Positions 16,799-25,566 of a stretch of DNA of 34,798 nt are shown here, in pieces. The stretch comes from Flavobacterium sp. GTDB taxonomy: Bacteria; Bacteroidota; Bacteroidia; Flavobacteriales; Flavobacteriaceae. How positions within the stretch are numbered: the first letter of the stretch is position 1; the number at the start of each line of letters is the position of its first letter. The translations under genes and the position numbers were made by a program. The notes below the pieces were generated by a model. The model saw only the letters and a program-made list of their open reading frames with translations, was not told where the DNA came from and did not search any database. The stretch spans positions 1 through 34,798 of the forward strand of contig NZ_JAGKWP010000011.1 in the NCBI RefSeq assembly GCF_021151785.1, read 5' to 3'.

Positions 16799-16818
16799 TT
16801 CTTAATCTAGATTAAGAA
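16799..16818. promoter_or_regulatory. perfect 20-bp palindrome, possible operator
   Basis: TTCTTAATCTAGATTAAGAA is fully self-complementary. It lies 47 bp upstream of the receiver-like start on the minus strand and has no T-tail, so a dimeric regulator site is more likely than a terminator. The regulator is unknown. Confidence 0.45.
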
Positions 16819-17108
16819 AGAAACTAAACTTACTTATGCTGTTAAAAAATTGAATACAATTAAAATATTATGAAGAGTATGTGCTAAACGTAAAAAAACA
16901 AGAAGTTAGAACCAAACTATTTCAAAAACCAATAAGAGAACTCAATAGTTTATCAAAAAATCAAGGCTACTAAAAGATTAGTTATCTTTTACCTCAAAAA
17001 AATCAAATTAGAATAATGTTAAAAACGCATACAGAATAACCTAAGTCTTATTCATACTGAAACCAACAAAAACTTAAATTCCTATTCATCATTTTAATTA
17101 GAATAGAA

Positions 17109-17116
17109 TACCTTTG
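17109..17116 (+). promoter_or_regulatory. TACCTTTG promoter box of the methyltransferase gene
   Basis: It is a perfect TAnnTTTG match, 21 bp before the ATG at 17137. The -33 element is not obvious. Confidence 0.5.
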
Positions 17117-17136
17117 CATTAAAGTTGGCTAACATT

Positions 17137-17928
17137 ATGAAACAAATCACTTCAATCCAAAATCCTTTTATCAAGCAATTAATACAGTTACAAGAAAAAG
17201 CTAAAACTAGAAAAAAGACAGGAACTTTTTTAATTGAGGGTCTACGAGAAATGGAAATAGCCATTAAAGGAGGATATGAACTTGTAACCATTCTATTTCT
17301 ACCTGAATTGATTAACTTGGAAACCCTTCAAAAAACAATAGATAACAGAGCAATTGATTGTATTGAAATCTCTAAAGAAGTATACCAAAAACTAGCTTAC
17401 CGAGATACTACCGAAGGAATTTTGGCTGTAGCAAAAATAAAAACACATCAACTTTCTGATTTGCAACTTTCTCAAAACCCTTTAATTTTAGTAGCAGAAG
17501 GGATTGAAAAGCCTGGCAATTTAGGTGCTATTTTAAGAACAGCCGATGCTGCAAATATAGATGCTGTAATTATTGCTAATCCAAAAAGTGATTTATACAA
17601 CCCAAATATTGTAAGATCTAGTGTGGGTTGTGTATTTACTCGACAAATAGCCGTAGCAAGTTCAGAAGAAACCATTGCTTTTTTACAAAAAAGAAATATT
17701 GCGATTTATTGTGCTACACTTCAAGACTCTACCGCTTACCATACACAAGACTATCAACAACCTACCGCGCTAGTAGTAGGAACAGAAGCCACAGGTATCA
17801 CCGAAATTTGGCGAAAAAACAGCAAGCAAAATATTATTATTCCAATGAAAGGTGTCATTGATTCTATGAATGTTTCAGTCGCTGCTGCTATTTTACTTTT
17901 CGAGGCCAAAAGACAAAGAGGCTTTTAA
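17137..17928 (+). CDS. TrmH/SpoU-family RNA 2'-O-methyltransferase
   Basis: 263 aa from the ATG; the in-frame TTG at 17125 is probably not used because a TAnnTTTG promoter ends only nine bases before it. The N-terminal part (about 1-100) is the small RNA-binding SpoU_sub_bind domain (FLIEGLREMEIAIKGG). The C-terminal part is the knotted SPOUT methyltransferase with its three motifs: EKPGNLGAILRTADAAN with the catalytic Arg, VVGTEATGI, and IPMKGVIDSMNVSVAAAIL. It uses S-adenosylmethionine to methylate ribose 2'-OH in rRNA or tRNA. The position modified cannot be told from this sequence, so no symbol is given. Confidence 0.9.
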   Translation: MKQITSIQNPFIKQLIQLQEKAKTRKKTGTFLIEGLREMEIAIKGGYELVTILFLPELINLETLQKTIDNRAIDCIEISKEVYQKLAYRDTTEGILAVAKIKTHQLSDLQLSQNPLILVAEGIEKPGNLGAILRTADAANIDAVIIANPKSDLYNPNIVRSSVGCVFTRQIAVASSEETIAFLQKRNIAIYCATLQDSTAYHTQDYQQPTALVVGTEATGITEIWRKNSKQNIIIPMKGVIDSMNVSVAAAILLFEAKRQRGF

Positions 17929-17971
17929 TTATTAAACATTAAATCTATACCTTTACATAAACTATAATATT

Positions 17972-19510
17972 ATGAGAAAAATATTTCTAAGCACACTACT
18001 TATATTGAGTCAAATTGGATATAGCCAAATAACTGCATCTGAAATTGATGTTTTAGCCGAAAGAGCAAGAACAACTTTCAATGTTCCAGGAATTGCTATA
18101 GCAGTTGTAAAAGACGGAAAAATAATTCACGAAAAAGGGTATGGAGAAAGTTCAATTGTTTCAAAACAAAAAGTAAATGAACATACTTTATTCGGTGTAG
18201 CATCAAATAGTAAAGCTTTCACTGCAACTGCTTTAGCCATGTTAATAGATGAAGGAAAACTGGATTGGGATGATAAAGTAATTAAGTACTTGCCTGATTT
18301 TAAAATGTATAATGACTATGTAACCAATGAATTTACTATCAGAGACTTATTAACACATAGAAGTGGATTAGGATTAGGAGCTGGTGATTTAATGATTTGG
18401 CCAGAAGGAAATAATTTTACACCAAAAGACATCGTTCACAATTTAAGACACTTAAAATCTGTCTCTTCATTTAGAACACAGTTTGATTATGACAATTTAC
18501 TTTATATTGTTGCTGGGGAAATAATTAAAGAAATATCTGGATTAAGTTGGAGTGAATTTGTTGAAACAAGAATCATGAAACCGTTAAACATGAATCGAAG
18601 TGCAGGTTCTTTTGTTCGGTTAAAAGACACCACTAATTTAGTAACTCCTCATGTTCCAATTGACGGAAAATTAATTCCAATCGTTAGATATAAAAACACC
18701 ATTATGGATGCTGCTGGTGGTATTTATACATCTGTTCACGATTTAAGTCAGTGGGTAATTTTACAACTAAACAATGGAAAAATAAATGACAAACCTTTAT
18801 TCAGTGAAAAACAACATAAAGAAATGTGGTCGTTACAAACCATAATTCCCGCAACCACTACCCCACCTTATAACACCCATTTTTCTGGATATGGATTAGG
18901 ATGGTTTTTATCGGATGTTAAAGGTTACAAACAAGTAACACATACTGGTGGACTTGAAGGTATGGTTACACAAGTTACTTTATTTCCAGAATTAAATCTA
19001 GGTATAATTGTCTTGACCAATCAACAATCGGGTTCTGCATTTTCTGCCATCACCAATACTATTAAAAACAGTTATTTACAACTACCTTATGTAGATTATG
19101 TAACTAAATATGGTGAAAGAGAAAAAAAACAACAAGCTGAAGCGGATACTACTACTGATGAAGTTTGGAAAACAGTTGCATTAAATTTAAAAGACAAAAA
19201 AATAAATAATCATTTTGAACAACTAGCAGGAACCTATCAAGATGCTTGGTTGGGAGAAATAACTTTAAAACTAGAAAAGAAAAAACTTATTTTTCAATCG
19301 GTTCGTTCTCCACAATTAAAAGGAGAAGTCTTTTTTGTTAAGAACAATACCTATGCCGTTAAATGGGATAACCGCTATTTTCACGCTGATGCCTACATTG
19401 AAGTTACATTTGACAACAATGAAAAAGCTAGTAATTTGAAAATGAAAGCTATATCTCCGCTAACCGATTTTAGTTATGATTTTCATGATCTAGATTTCTT
19501 CAGAAAATAA
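17972..19510 (+). CDS. exported serine hydrolase, class C beta-lactamase-like, with C-terminal DUF3471-type domain
   Basis: 512 aa; signal peptide ends near GYSQ (residue 19). The catalytic triad motifs of the beta-lactamase/D-aminopeptidase family are present: SxxK as SNSK (Ser78, Lys81), YxN as YDN (Tyr173, Asn175) and HTG (His324-Gly326) in place of KTG. Residues from about 405 to the end form a separate beta domain (LAGTYQDAWLGEITLKLEKK) of the DUF3471 kind often attached to such enzymes. Acts in the periplasm on a peptide, ester or beta-lactam; HTG in place of KTG and the general family make a peptidase/esterase at least as likely as true resistance. A hairpin terminator follows. Confidence 0.88.
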   Translation: MRKIFLSTLLILSQIGYSQITASEIDVLAERARTTFNVPGIAIAVVKDGKIIHEKGYGESSIVSKQKVNEHTLFGVASNSKAFTATALAMLIDEGKLDWDDKVIKYLPDFKMYNDYVTNEFTIRDLLTHRSGLGLGAGDLMIWPEGNNFTPKDIVHNLRHLKSVSSFRTQFDYDNLLYIVAGEIIKEISGLSWSEFVETRIMKPLNMNRSAGSFVRLKDTTNLVTPHVPIDGKLIPIVRYKNTIMDAAGGIYTSVHDLSQWVILQLNNGKINDKPLFSEKQHKEMWSLQTIIPATTTPPYNTHFSGYGLGWFLSDVKGYKQVTHTGGLEGMVTQVTLFPELNLGIIVLTNQQSGSAFSAITNTIKNSYLQLPYVDYVTKYGEREKKQQAEADTTTDEVWKTVALNLKDKKINNHFEQLAGTYQDAWLGEITLKLEKKKLIFQSVRSPQLKGEVFFVKNNTYAVKWDNRYFHADAYIEVTFDNNEKASNLKMKAISPLTDFSYDFHDLDFFRK

Positions 19511-19517
19511 AATAATA

Positions 19518-19541
19518 AAGTGCCTTGAGGGCACTTTTTTT
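19518..19541 (+). terminator. intrinsic terminator of the serine hydrolase gene
   Basis: AAGTGCC, a short TTGAG loop and GGCACTT followed by a T run form a compact hairpin eight bases after the stop codon. Confidence 0.8.
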
Positions 19542-19601
19542 ATGGATTAATTTTTAAAATTTCTTAATAAGTGTTATATTTAGAACTTTGAAAGTTCAGG
19601 T

Positions 19602-21824
19602 ATGAAAGAGATCGATATTGAAGCAGAAAACAAAGCCATTGCCCAAGAATATAAAGAATTATTACGTATAAGTTACCAAACCTTATCGGATGAGGATAAA
19701 AAGATCATTCGTAAAGCGTTTGATGTGGCTGTGGAAGCTCATAAAGAGCAAAGAAGAAAATCAGGTGAAGCCTATATTTTTCATCCCATTGCAGTAGCTA
19801 AAATAGTAGCTCGTGACATCGGATTAGGCTCTACCGCCATTGCAGCTGCTTTGATGCATGATGTAGTTGAAGATACTGAAATAACGGTACAAGACATTGA
19901 AAAAATGTTCAATCCTAAAATTGCCAAAATTGTAGAAGGATTGACCAAAATTCCTAAAGTCAAACAAGATCAGGAAATTTCGTTACAAGCAGAAAACTTT
20001 AGAAAGATGTTGTTGACGCTTAACGATGATGTTCGAGTGATTCTGATCAAAATTGCTGATCGTCTGCACAATATGCAAACTATGGAAGGTATGGCCGATT
20101 ACAAGCAAGCTAAAATCGCATCTGAAACCTTGTATATTTACGCCCCTCTAGCCCACCGACTTGGTTTATACAATATTAAAACTCAATTGGAAGACTTAGG
20201 CTTAAAATACACCGAACCTGAGGTATATCGAGATATTGTTAGTAAAATTAAAGAAACCAAAGAAGAACAAGATGCTTACATAAAATCAATATCCGAAATC
20301 TTATCTAAATCTTTAGTCGATGAAGGCATAGACTTTATCATCAAAGGACGACCTAAATCCATTTATTCCATTAGAAGAAAAATGCGCGTCCAAGGAGTAA
20401 CTTTTGACGAAGTATATGACAAATTTGCTCTACGAATCATTTACAAATCAAATGAACATGACGAAAAATTTCTAGCATGGAAAATTTACTCAGTAATAAC
20501 CGATCATTACCGACCAAGTCCAAGCCGTTTGAGAGATTGGATTTCTTCACCTAAATCTTCTGGTTATGAAGCCTTACACGTAACCGTTATGGGACCTATG
20601 GGACGATGGGTTGAAATACAAGTTAGAAGTGAGCGAATGGATGAAATTGCAGAAAAGGGTTATGCAGCACACTACAAATACAAAAACAATTCTGACGCAG
20701 AAGAACATGGCTTAGAAATTTGGTTGAACCAATTGAAAGAAGCTCTGGAAAATGCGAATACTAATGCCGTTGATTTTGTTGAAGATTTTAAATTGAATTT
20801 ATATGCCAAAGAAATCTATGTGTTTACTCCAAAAGGAGAAATTAAATCGTTACCAAAAGGTGCTACAACACTAGATTTTGCCTTTAGCATCCATTCAGAA
20901 ATTGGAGTAAAAACAAGAGGAACTAAGGTCAATGGTAAGTTAGTACCCCTCAACCATGTATTGAATAGTGGAGATCAGGTAGAAATTATTACCTCTCCTA
21001 ACCAAAAACCAAATGCGCAATGGTTAGATTACGTAACCACCTCTAGAGCTAAAAATAAAATCAAAAACGTTTTAAACGAAAACATCAAAAAAATTGCTGA
21101 AGATGGAAAAGAAGTTCTCGTTCGAAAATTGCGCCACTTAAAAGTAAATTTCAATGAAAATACCTTAAATGAACTAGTCAATTATTTTAAACTACAAACC
21201 AGTTTAGATTTATTTTACCGTGTAGGAATTGGAGCAATTGAAAATCAGCAATTAAAAGATTTTGCCGCACAAAAAGGCAATACCTTAGTTAACTTCTTCA
21301 AAAAAACGATTACCCGAAAACAAAATCTAGATGAAGAAAGAATTCAAAAACATGAAATCAGTAAGAAATATGATTTATTAGTTTTTGGAGTAGAGCAAAA
21401 TAAACTGGATTATAAACTTTCACCGTGCTGCAATCCCATCCCAGGAGATAATGTCTTTGGCTTTGTTACTATCAATGAAGGAATCAAAGTGCATCGAACA
21501 GATTGCCCTAACGCCATTAGCATGCAATCTAATTTTGCCTATCGTATCATTGCTGCCAAGTGGATTGATTCAAGTCAAGAAGAATTTAAAGCTACTTTGA
21601 AAATTACAGGAATGGATATTTTAGGTTTAACTAATGAATTAACAAAAGTGATTTCTAATGTAATGCATGTAAATATTCAAAGTATTAGTCTCAATTCTGA
21701 AGCAGGTATTTTTTATGGTCAAGTTACCGTAATTGTTCAAAACAACAACATTTTAAAAAAATTAATTGATAGCATCAAAAAAGTAGACGGTGTAGACCGA
21801 GTAACTCGTGTTTATAATGCCTAA
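19602..21824 (+). CDS. bifunctional (p)ppGpp synthetase/hydrolase, RSH family
   Basis: 740 aa, the usual length of a long RSH. Domains in order: HD hydrolase (about 35-190, with FHP at 60-62 and the metal-binding His86-Asp87 in MHDVVEDTE); synthetase (about 240-370, with KGRPKSIYSIRRKM, SGYEALHVTV and the acidic EIQVRSERMDEIAE); TGS (about 400-465, VFTPKGEIKSLPKGATTLDF); and a C-terminal ACT domain (about 665-740). Both catalytic sites look intact, so it should make and break (p)ppGpp, coupling starvation sensing at the ribosome to growth. fur and purA follow on the same strand; purA is in the purine pathway that ppGpp controls in many bacteria. Confidence 0.95.
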   Translation: MKEIDIEAENKAIAQEYKELLRISYQTLSDEDKKIIRKAFDVAVEAHKEQRRKSGEAYIFHPIAVAKIVARDIGLGSTAIAAALMHDVVEDTEITVQDIEKMFNPKIAKIVEGLTKIPKVKQDQEISLQAENFRKMLLTLNDDVRVILIKIADRLHNMQTMEGMADYKQAKIASETLYIYAPLAHRLGLYNIKTQLEDLGLKYTEPEVYRDIVSKIKETKEEQDAYIKSISEILSKSLVDEGIDFIIKGRPKSIYSIRRKMRVQGVTFDEVYDKFALRIIYKSNEHDEKFLAWKIYSVITDHYRPSPSRLRDWISSPKSSGYEALHVTVMGPMGRWVEIQVRSERMDEIAEKGYAAHYKYKNNSDAEEHGLEIWLNQLKEALENANTNAVDFVEDFKLNLYAKEIYVFTPKGEIKSLPKGATTLDFAFSIHSEIGVKTRGTKVNGKLVPLNHVLNSGDQVEIITSPNQKPNAQWLDYVTTSRAKNKIKNVLNENIKKIAEDGKEVLVRKLRHLKVNFNENTLNELVNYFKLQTSLDLFYRVGIGAIENQQLKDFAAQKGNTLVNFFKKTITRKQNLDEERIQKHEISKKYDLLVFGVEQNKLDYKLSPCCNPIPGDNVFGFVTINEGIKVHRTDCPNAISMQSNFAYRIIAAKWIDSSQEEFKATLKITGMDILGLTNELTKVISNVMHVNIQSISLNSEAGIFYGQVTVIVQNNNILKKLIDSIKKVDGVDRVTRVYNA

Positions 21825-21863
21825 AGATTTTTTTAAAATTATGCAAAAAACTCTACTGTTCAT

Positions 21864-21894
21864 TCTGTAAAGTAGAAACAAAAAACTATCTTTG
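21864..21894 (+). promoter_or_regulatory. promoter upstream of fur
   Basis: TATCTTTG at 21887-21894 matches TAnnTTTG exactly. With a 19-base spacer the -33 position reads TCTG, one base off TTTG. It lies 23 bp before the fur ATG, so fur and purA can be transcribed apart from the RSH gene. Confidence 0.6.
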
Positions 21895-21917
21895 CCATTA
21901 TTTCATTTTAATTCCAA

Positions 21918-22355
21918 ATGGATAACGAAAAAAATCAAGAAATCGTTAAAAACGTATTTACTAAATACTTAGAAGAAAAAGGTCATCGTAAAACACCTGA
22001 GCGTTATGCTATTCTTCAAGAAATCTACGAAAACCAAGATCATTTTGATATTGAGTCCTTGTACATCAAAATGAAAAATAAAAACTATCGAGTAAGTAGA
22101 GCCACCCTTTACAATACCATTGAGTTATTATTGGAATGCAATTTGGTTCGTAGACATCAATTCGGTCAAAATCAAGCACATTATGAAAAGTCATACTTTG
22201 ATAAACAACACGACCATATCATATTGACTGACACTGGCGAAGTAATTGAATTTTGTGACCCACGGATTCAACAAATCAAGCAAACGATGGAAGAAATTTT
22301 TGGAATTAAAATTGACCATCATTCCCTTTATTTTTACGGAACAAAAAACAACTAA
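21918..22355 (+). CDS. fur: Fur-family metal-dependent transcriptional repressor
   Basis: 145 aa, typical Fur length. An N-terminal winged helix (about 10-85: GHRKTPERYAILQEIYENQD, then VSRATLYNTIELLLECNLV, the recognition helix) is followed by a dimerisation domain with the metal-binding HDHIIL motif and EFCDP. Only one cysteine is seen, so the structural CxxC zinc sites of E. coli Fur are absent; PerR-like or Zur-like specificity therefore cannot be excluded. It should repress iron-uptake or peroxide-stress genes. purA begins 25 bp after its stop, so the two are likely cotranscribed. Confidence 0.88.
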   Translation: MDNEKNQEIVKNVFTKYLEEKGHRKTPERYAILQEIYENQDHFDIESLYIKMKNKNYRVSRATLYNTIELLLECNLVRRHQFGQNQAHYEKSYFDKQHDHIILTDTGEVIEFCDPRIQQIKQTMEEIFGIKIDHHSLYFYGTKNN

Positions 22356-22379
22356 AATAACAACAACAACACAACAACA

Positions 22380-23651
22380 ATGGCTGTAGATTTACTACTA
22401 GGATTACAATGGGGAGACGAAGGAAAAGGAAAAATCGTCGATGTTTTAACTGCTAACTATGACATAATTGCCCGTTTTCAAGGCGGCCCCAATGCTGGAC
22501 ACACCCTAGAATTTGATGGAATCAAACATGTACTAAGAACAATACCATCAGGAATTTTCCATCCTAATGCAATAAATATTATTGGAAACGGTGTGGTAAT
22601 GGATCCTGTCGTATTTCAAAGAGAAATAGAAGGATTGCAAAATTTCAATATAGATATTCCTTCAAGATTACTACTTTCAAGAAAAGCACATTTAATTTTA
22701 CCTACACATCGTTTACTTGATGCTGCTTCAGAAGCTTCGAAAGGAAAAGCAAAGATTGGTTCTACCTTAAAAGGGATAGGTCCTACATACATGGACAAAA
22801 CAGGTAGAAATGGATTGCGCATTGGTGATATAGAATTATTTGATTTTAAAGAAAGATATCGTGCTTTAGCGGACAAACATGAAGAAATGATTAAATTCTA
22901 CGATGTGGAATTACTCTACAGTTTGTCAGAAATGGAAGAAGAATTTTTTGAAGCTATTGAACAACTAAAGCAATTAACATTTATTGACTCGGAAGCTTAT
23001 TTAAACCAAGCTTTAAAAGAAGGCAAAACTATTTTAGCTGAAGGAGCACAAGGTTCATTATTAGATATTGATTTTGGAACGTATCCTTTTGTAACTTCAT
23101 CAAATACAACAGCGGCTGGAGCTTGCACAGGATTAGGCATTGCACCTAACCGAGTAAAAGATGTATATGGAATTTTTAAAGCTTACACCACACGCGTAGG
23201 AAGCGGCCCTTTTCCTACTGAACTTTTTGACGAAGATGGCGCAACCATGGCAAAAGTAGGTAACGAATTTGGTTCCGTTACAGGTCGTGCACGTCGTTGC
23301 GGATGGTTGGACTTAGTAGCTTTAAAATATGCTGTACAAATTAATGGCGTTACAGAATTATACATGATGAAAGGCGATGTTCTTTCTGGTTTTGAGAAAT
23401 TACAAGTTTGTACGGCTTATAAATACAACGGCGAAGTTTTAAACCATTTCCCATATAATATTGAACCTGAAAATGTAGAACCAATTTATACAGAAATGAA
23501 GGGTTGGCAAGCGGATTTAACAGGTATGACTACTTATGAAGAACTACCTATTGAACTAAAAAACTACATCGAATTCATTGAGAAAGAACTAGAAGTACCT
23601 ATTAAAGTAGTTTCTGTTGGTCCAGACCGAACACAAACTATAACAAGATAA
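22380..23651 (+). CDS. purA: adenylosuccinate synthetase
   Basis: 423 aa, normal length. It catalyses GTP-dependent joining of IMP and aspartate, the first committed step to AMP, in the cytoplasm. The N-terminal GTP-binding loop WGDEGKGK (11-18, with catalytic Asp13) and GGPNAGHT with catalytic His41 are intact. Further family blocks include GSTLKGIGPTYMDK (IMP site), TTAAGACTGLG, TRVGSGPFPTEL and GRARRCGWLDLVALKYA. The leader between fur and purA is rich in CAA/AAC triplets (22360-22379) with no Shine-Dalgarno-like purine run, as usual in Bacteroidota. A strong terminator follows. Confidence 0.97.
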   Translation: MAVDLLLGLQWGDEGKGKIVDVLTANYDIIARFQGGPNAGHTLEFDGIKHVLRTIPSGIFHPNAINIIGNGVVMDPVVFQREIEGLQNFNIDIPSRLLLSRKAHLILPTHRLLDAASEASKGKAKIGSTLKGIGPTYMDKTGRNGLRIGDIELFDFKERYRALADKHEEMIKFYDVELLYSLSEMEEEFFEAIEQLKQLTFIDSEAYLNQALKEGKTILAEGAQGSLLDIDFGTYPFVTSSNTTAAGACTGLGIAPNRVKDVYGIFKAYTTRVGSGPFPTELFDEDGATMAKVGNEFGSVTGRARRCGWLDLVALKYAVQINGVTELYMMKGDVLSGFEKLQVCTAYKYNGEVLNHFPYNIEPENVEPIYTEMKGWQADLTGMTTYEELPIELKNYIEFIEKELEVPIKVVSVGPDRTQTITR

Positions 23652-23655
23652 ATAA

Positions 23656-23690
23656 AAAATCCCAATTGAAGTTGGGATTTTTTATTTATA
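23656..23690 (+). terminator. intrinsic terminator of the fur-purA unit
   Basis: AAAAATCCCAA, loop TTGAAG, TTGGGATTTTTT forms a clean hairpin just after the purA stop codon. Confidence 0.88.
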
Positions 23691-23745
23691 AAATATTCTT
23701 AACAAGAATGGGTATTGTTACATTTTAATTAAATTTGACAAAAAT

Positions 23746-25476
23746 TTGATTCAATTGAAAAAATACCTGTATATAATAGCAAGTTTAATTATCAGTCAAG
23801 TTGCTTTGGCACAAGGTAAAATACTTGAAAAAGAAGCATTAAACGAACCTACTACCCGACCTAATCAAAAAGGCAAAATTAACTTCATTCATTCTGATTT
23901 TATTGACCGAAATGAAAGCGAAATACCAGGAGCCATTATTTACGCTGGTAACATTCAAGTAGAACACAATGGAGCAAACATTTTTTGCAACAAAGCTTAC
24001 TATTTCTACGATGAAGAATACATTAAAGCCTTTGGAAATGTTAGAATTACTCAAGGAGACACAATTAACATGACCAGTAAATATGCCGAGTATAATGGAA
24101 AAACCGAAACTGCTTTTGCTACAGGTGATGTACTGATGACTTCACCCGATTCAAAACTAGTTACTGATACTGTTTATTTAAACCGAAAAATTCAGCAAGC
24201 CTATTACAATAGTTATGGAACAATTACTAATGAAGATAATATTTTAAAAAGTAAATCAGGTCGTTATTACATCAACCAAAAAAAATACGCCTTTAAAACT
24301 GCTGTAACCGTAACCAATCCAAAATGTGTTATTAAAACGAATAACTTAGATTTTTATGACAACTCTGGACATGCTTACGTGTATGGTCCTTCAACCATTA
24401 CAAGTAAAACTGATGTCATTTATACCGAAAATGGTTTTTACGATACCAAAAACGACATTGGAAAACTAAAAGGAAAATCCAATATCAATTATAATAATAA
24501 AAAAATTGAAGGTGATTTGATTGATTATGATCGGAAAAAGAATTATTCCAAAGCTGTCAATAATGTAAAAATTACCGACACACTCAATAACATGATCGCG
24601 CGAGGTCATTATGCCGAATTATACAGAAATATTCGTGGCACCAAACAAGATTCGATGTTTATTACAAAAAAAGCTTTAGTTTCTACATTAGTTGATAAAA
24701 AAACGAATGATAGTTTACATTTACACGGTAAAAGAATATTAGTAACCGGAGCGCCTGAAGATCGAACTATTAGAGCTTTTAACAACGTTCGATTTATAAA
24801 ATCTGACATGAGTGGAAAATGTGATTCCATTCATTCAAACAATAAAAATGCTTTAACTAAATTAATTGGCAGGCCTGTAATTTGGAGTCAAGATAGCCAA
24901 ATGACTGGCGATGAAATTCATTTAATCGGGAACAATAAAACCGAACAATTAGATTCGTTAAAAGTATTAAACAATGCTTTCTTAATACAAAAAGACACCA
25001 TAGGTAATGGTTTTAATCAAGTAAAAGGTCAATTTCTCTATGGAAAACTAAGAGACAATAAATTATATGAAGTTGATTTAGTAAAAAACACCGAAAAAAT
25101 CTATTACATGTATGATGAAAACAATGATTTAGTAGGTATAGACAAAGGTGTTTCTAGTAAAATTAACATGCAGCTTGAAAACAGCCAAATTGTTGCCATT
25201 ACTTCCTTGATTAATCCAGAAAGTGAAACCTATCCAGAAGATAAATACCCAGAAAACGCAAGAAAATTAAGAGGTTTCATTTGGCGAATAGACGAGAAAA
25301 TTTCAAGTAAAGACGACTTATTTCCTGCCGAAGAATTAGCTTTTGATCAAAAAGTTCAAGAAGAAAAGAAAAAGAACGAAAAAGCAGAAGCCAAACCAAT
25401 GGAGGTCTTGAAAGAGACGCTCAATTATGACAAAAAAGAGAAGAAAGAAATAAAGAAAAAAGAAAAGAAAAAATAA
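23746..25476 (+). CDS. OstA-like (LptA/LptD N-domain) periplasmic protein, TTG start
   Basis: 576 aa from the TTG at 23746; a second TTG at 23755 gives KKYLYIIASLIISQVALAQG, a canonical signal peptide. The only nearby upstream ATG in this frame runs into a stop, so a TTG start is required. After the signal peptide the protein is made of repeated beta strands of the OstA type (VEHNGANIFCNKAYYFY, IKAFGNVRITQGDTINM, TAFATGDVLMTSPDSKLVTD), the jelly-roll fold of LptA and LptD that carries lipopolysaccharide across the periplasm. The C-terminal 40 residues are a Lys/Glu-rich tail. Role in LPS transport is inferred from the fold. Bacteroidota have several OstA-like proteins, so I give no symbol. 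Confidence 0.85.
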   Translation: MIQLKKYLYIIASLIISQVALAQGKILEKEALNEPTTRPNQKGKINFIHSDFIDRNESEIPGAIIYAGNIQVEHNGANIFCNKAYYFYDEEYIKAFGNVRITQGDTINMTSKYAEYNGKTETAFATGDVLMTSPDSKLVTDTVYLNRKIQQAYYNSYGTITNEDNILKSKSGRYYINQKKYAFKTAVTVTNPKCVIKTNNLDFYDNSGHAYVYGPSTITSKTDVIYTENGFYDTKNDIGKLKGKSNINYNNKKIEGDLIDYDRKKNYSKAVNNVKITDTLNNMIARGHYAELYRNIRGTKQDSMFITKKALVSTLVDKKTNDSLHLHGKRILVTGAPEDRTIRAFNNVRFIKSDMSGKCDSIHSNNKNALTKLIGRPVIWSQDSQMTGDEIHLIGNNKTEQLDSLKVLNNAFLIQKDTIGNGFNQVKGQFLYGKLRDNKLYEVDLVKNTEKIYYMYDENNDLVGIDKGVSSKINMQLENSQIVAITSLINPESETYPEDKYPENARKLRGFIWRIDEKISSKDDLFPAEELAFDQKVQEEKKKNEKAEAKPMEVLKETLNYDKKEKKEIKKKEKKK

Positions 25477-25566
25477 GAACTAGAAAGATATCTTATTTTG
25501 AACGTTTTAAAACTAAAATATAAATTCTTATTCATTATTTAAATGTTTAAAAAGAAATAAAATCCC

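Larger units (their letters stand above)
16753..17136. other. 384-bp intergenic region between divergent genes
   Basis: AT-rich with no credible ORF. It contains a perfect 20-bp palindrome at 16799-16818 near the receiver-like gene and a TACCTTTG promoter box at 17109-17116 near the methyltransferase gene. Nothing else was recognised. Confidence 0.6.

Noticed and set aside
17972..19510. Beta-lactam resistance gene
   Set aside because: Class C-like motifs are present, but HTG in place of KTG and the added C-terminal domain are typical of general serine hydrolases of this group.
22360..22379. CAA-rich leader before purA as a microsatellite or regulatory repeat
   Set aside because: Short, imperfect, and A/C-rich leaders without Shine-Dalgarno are normal in Bacteroidota.
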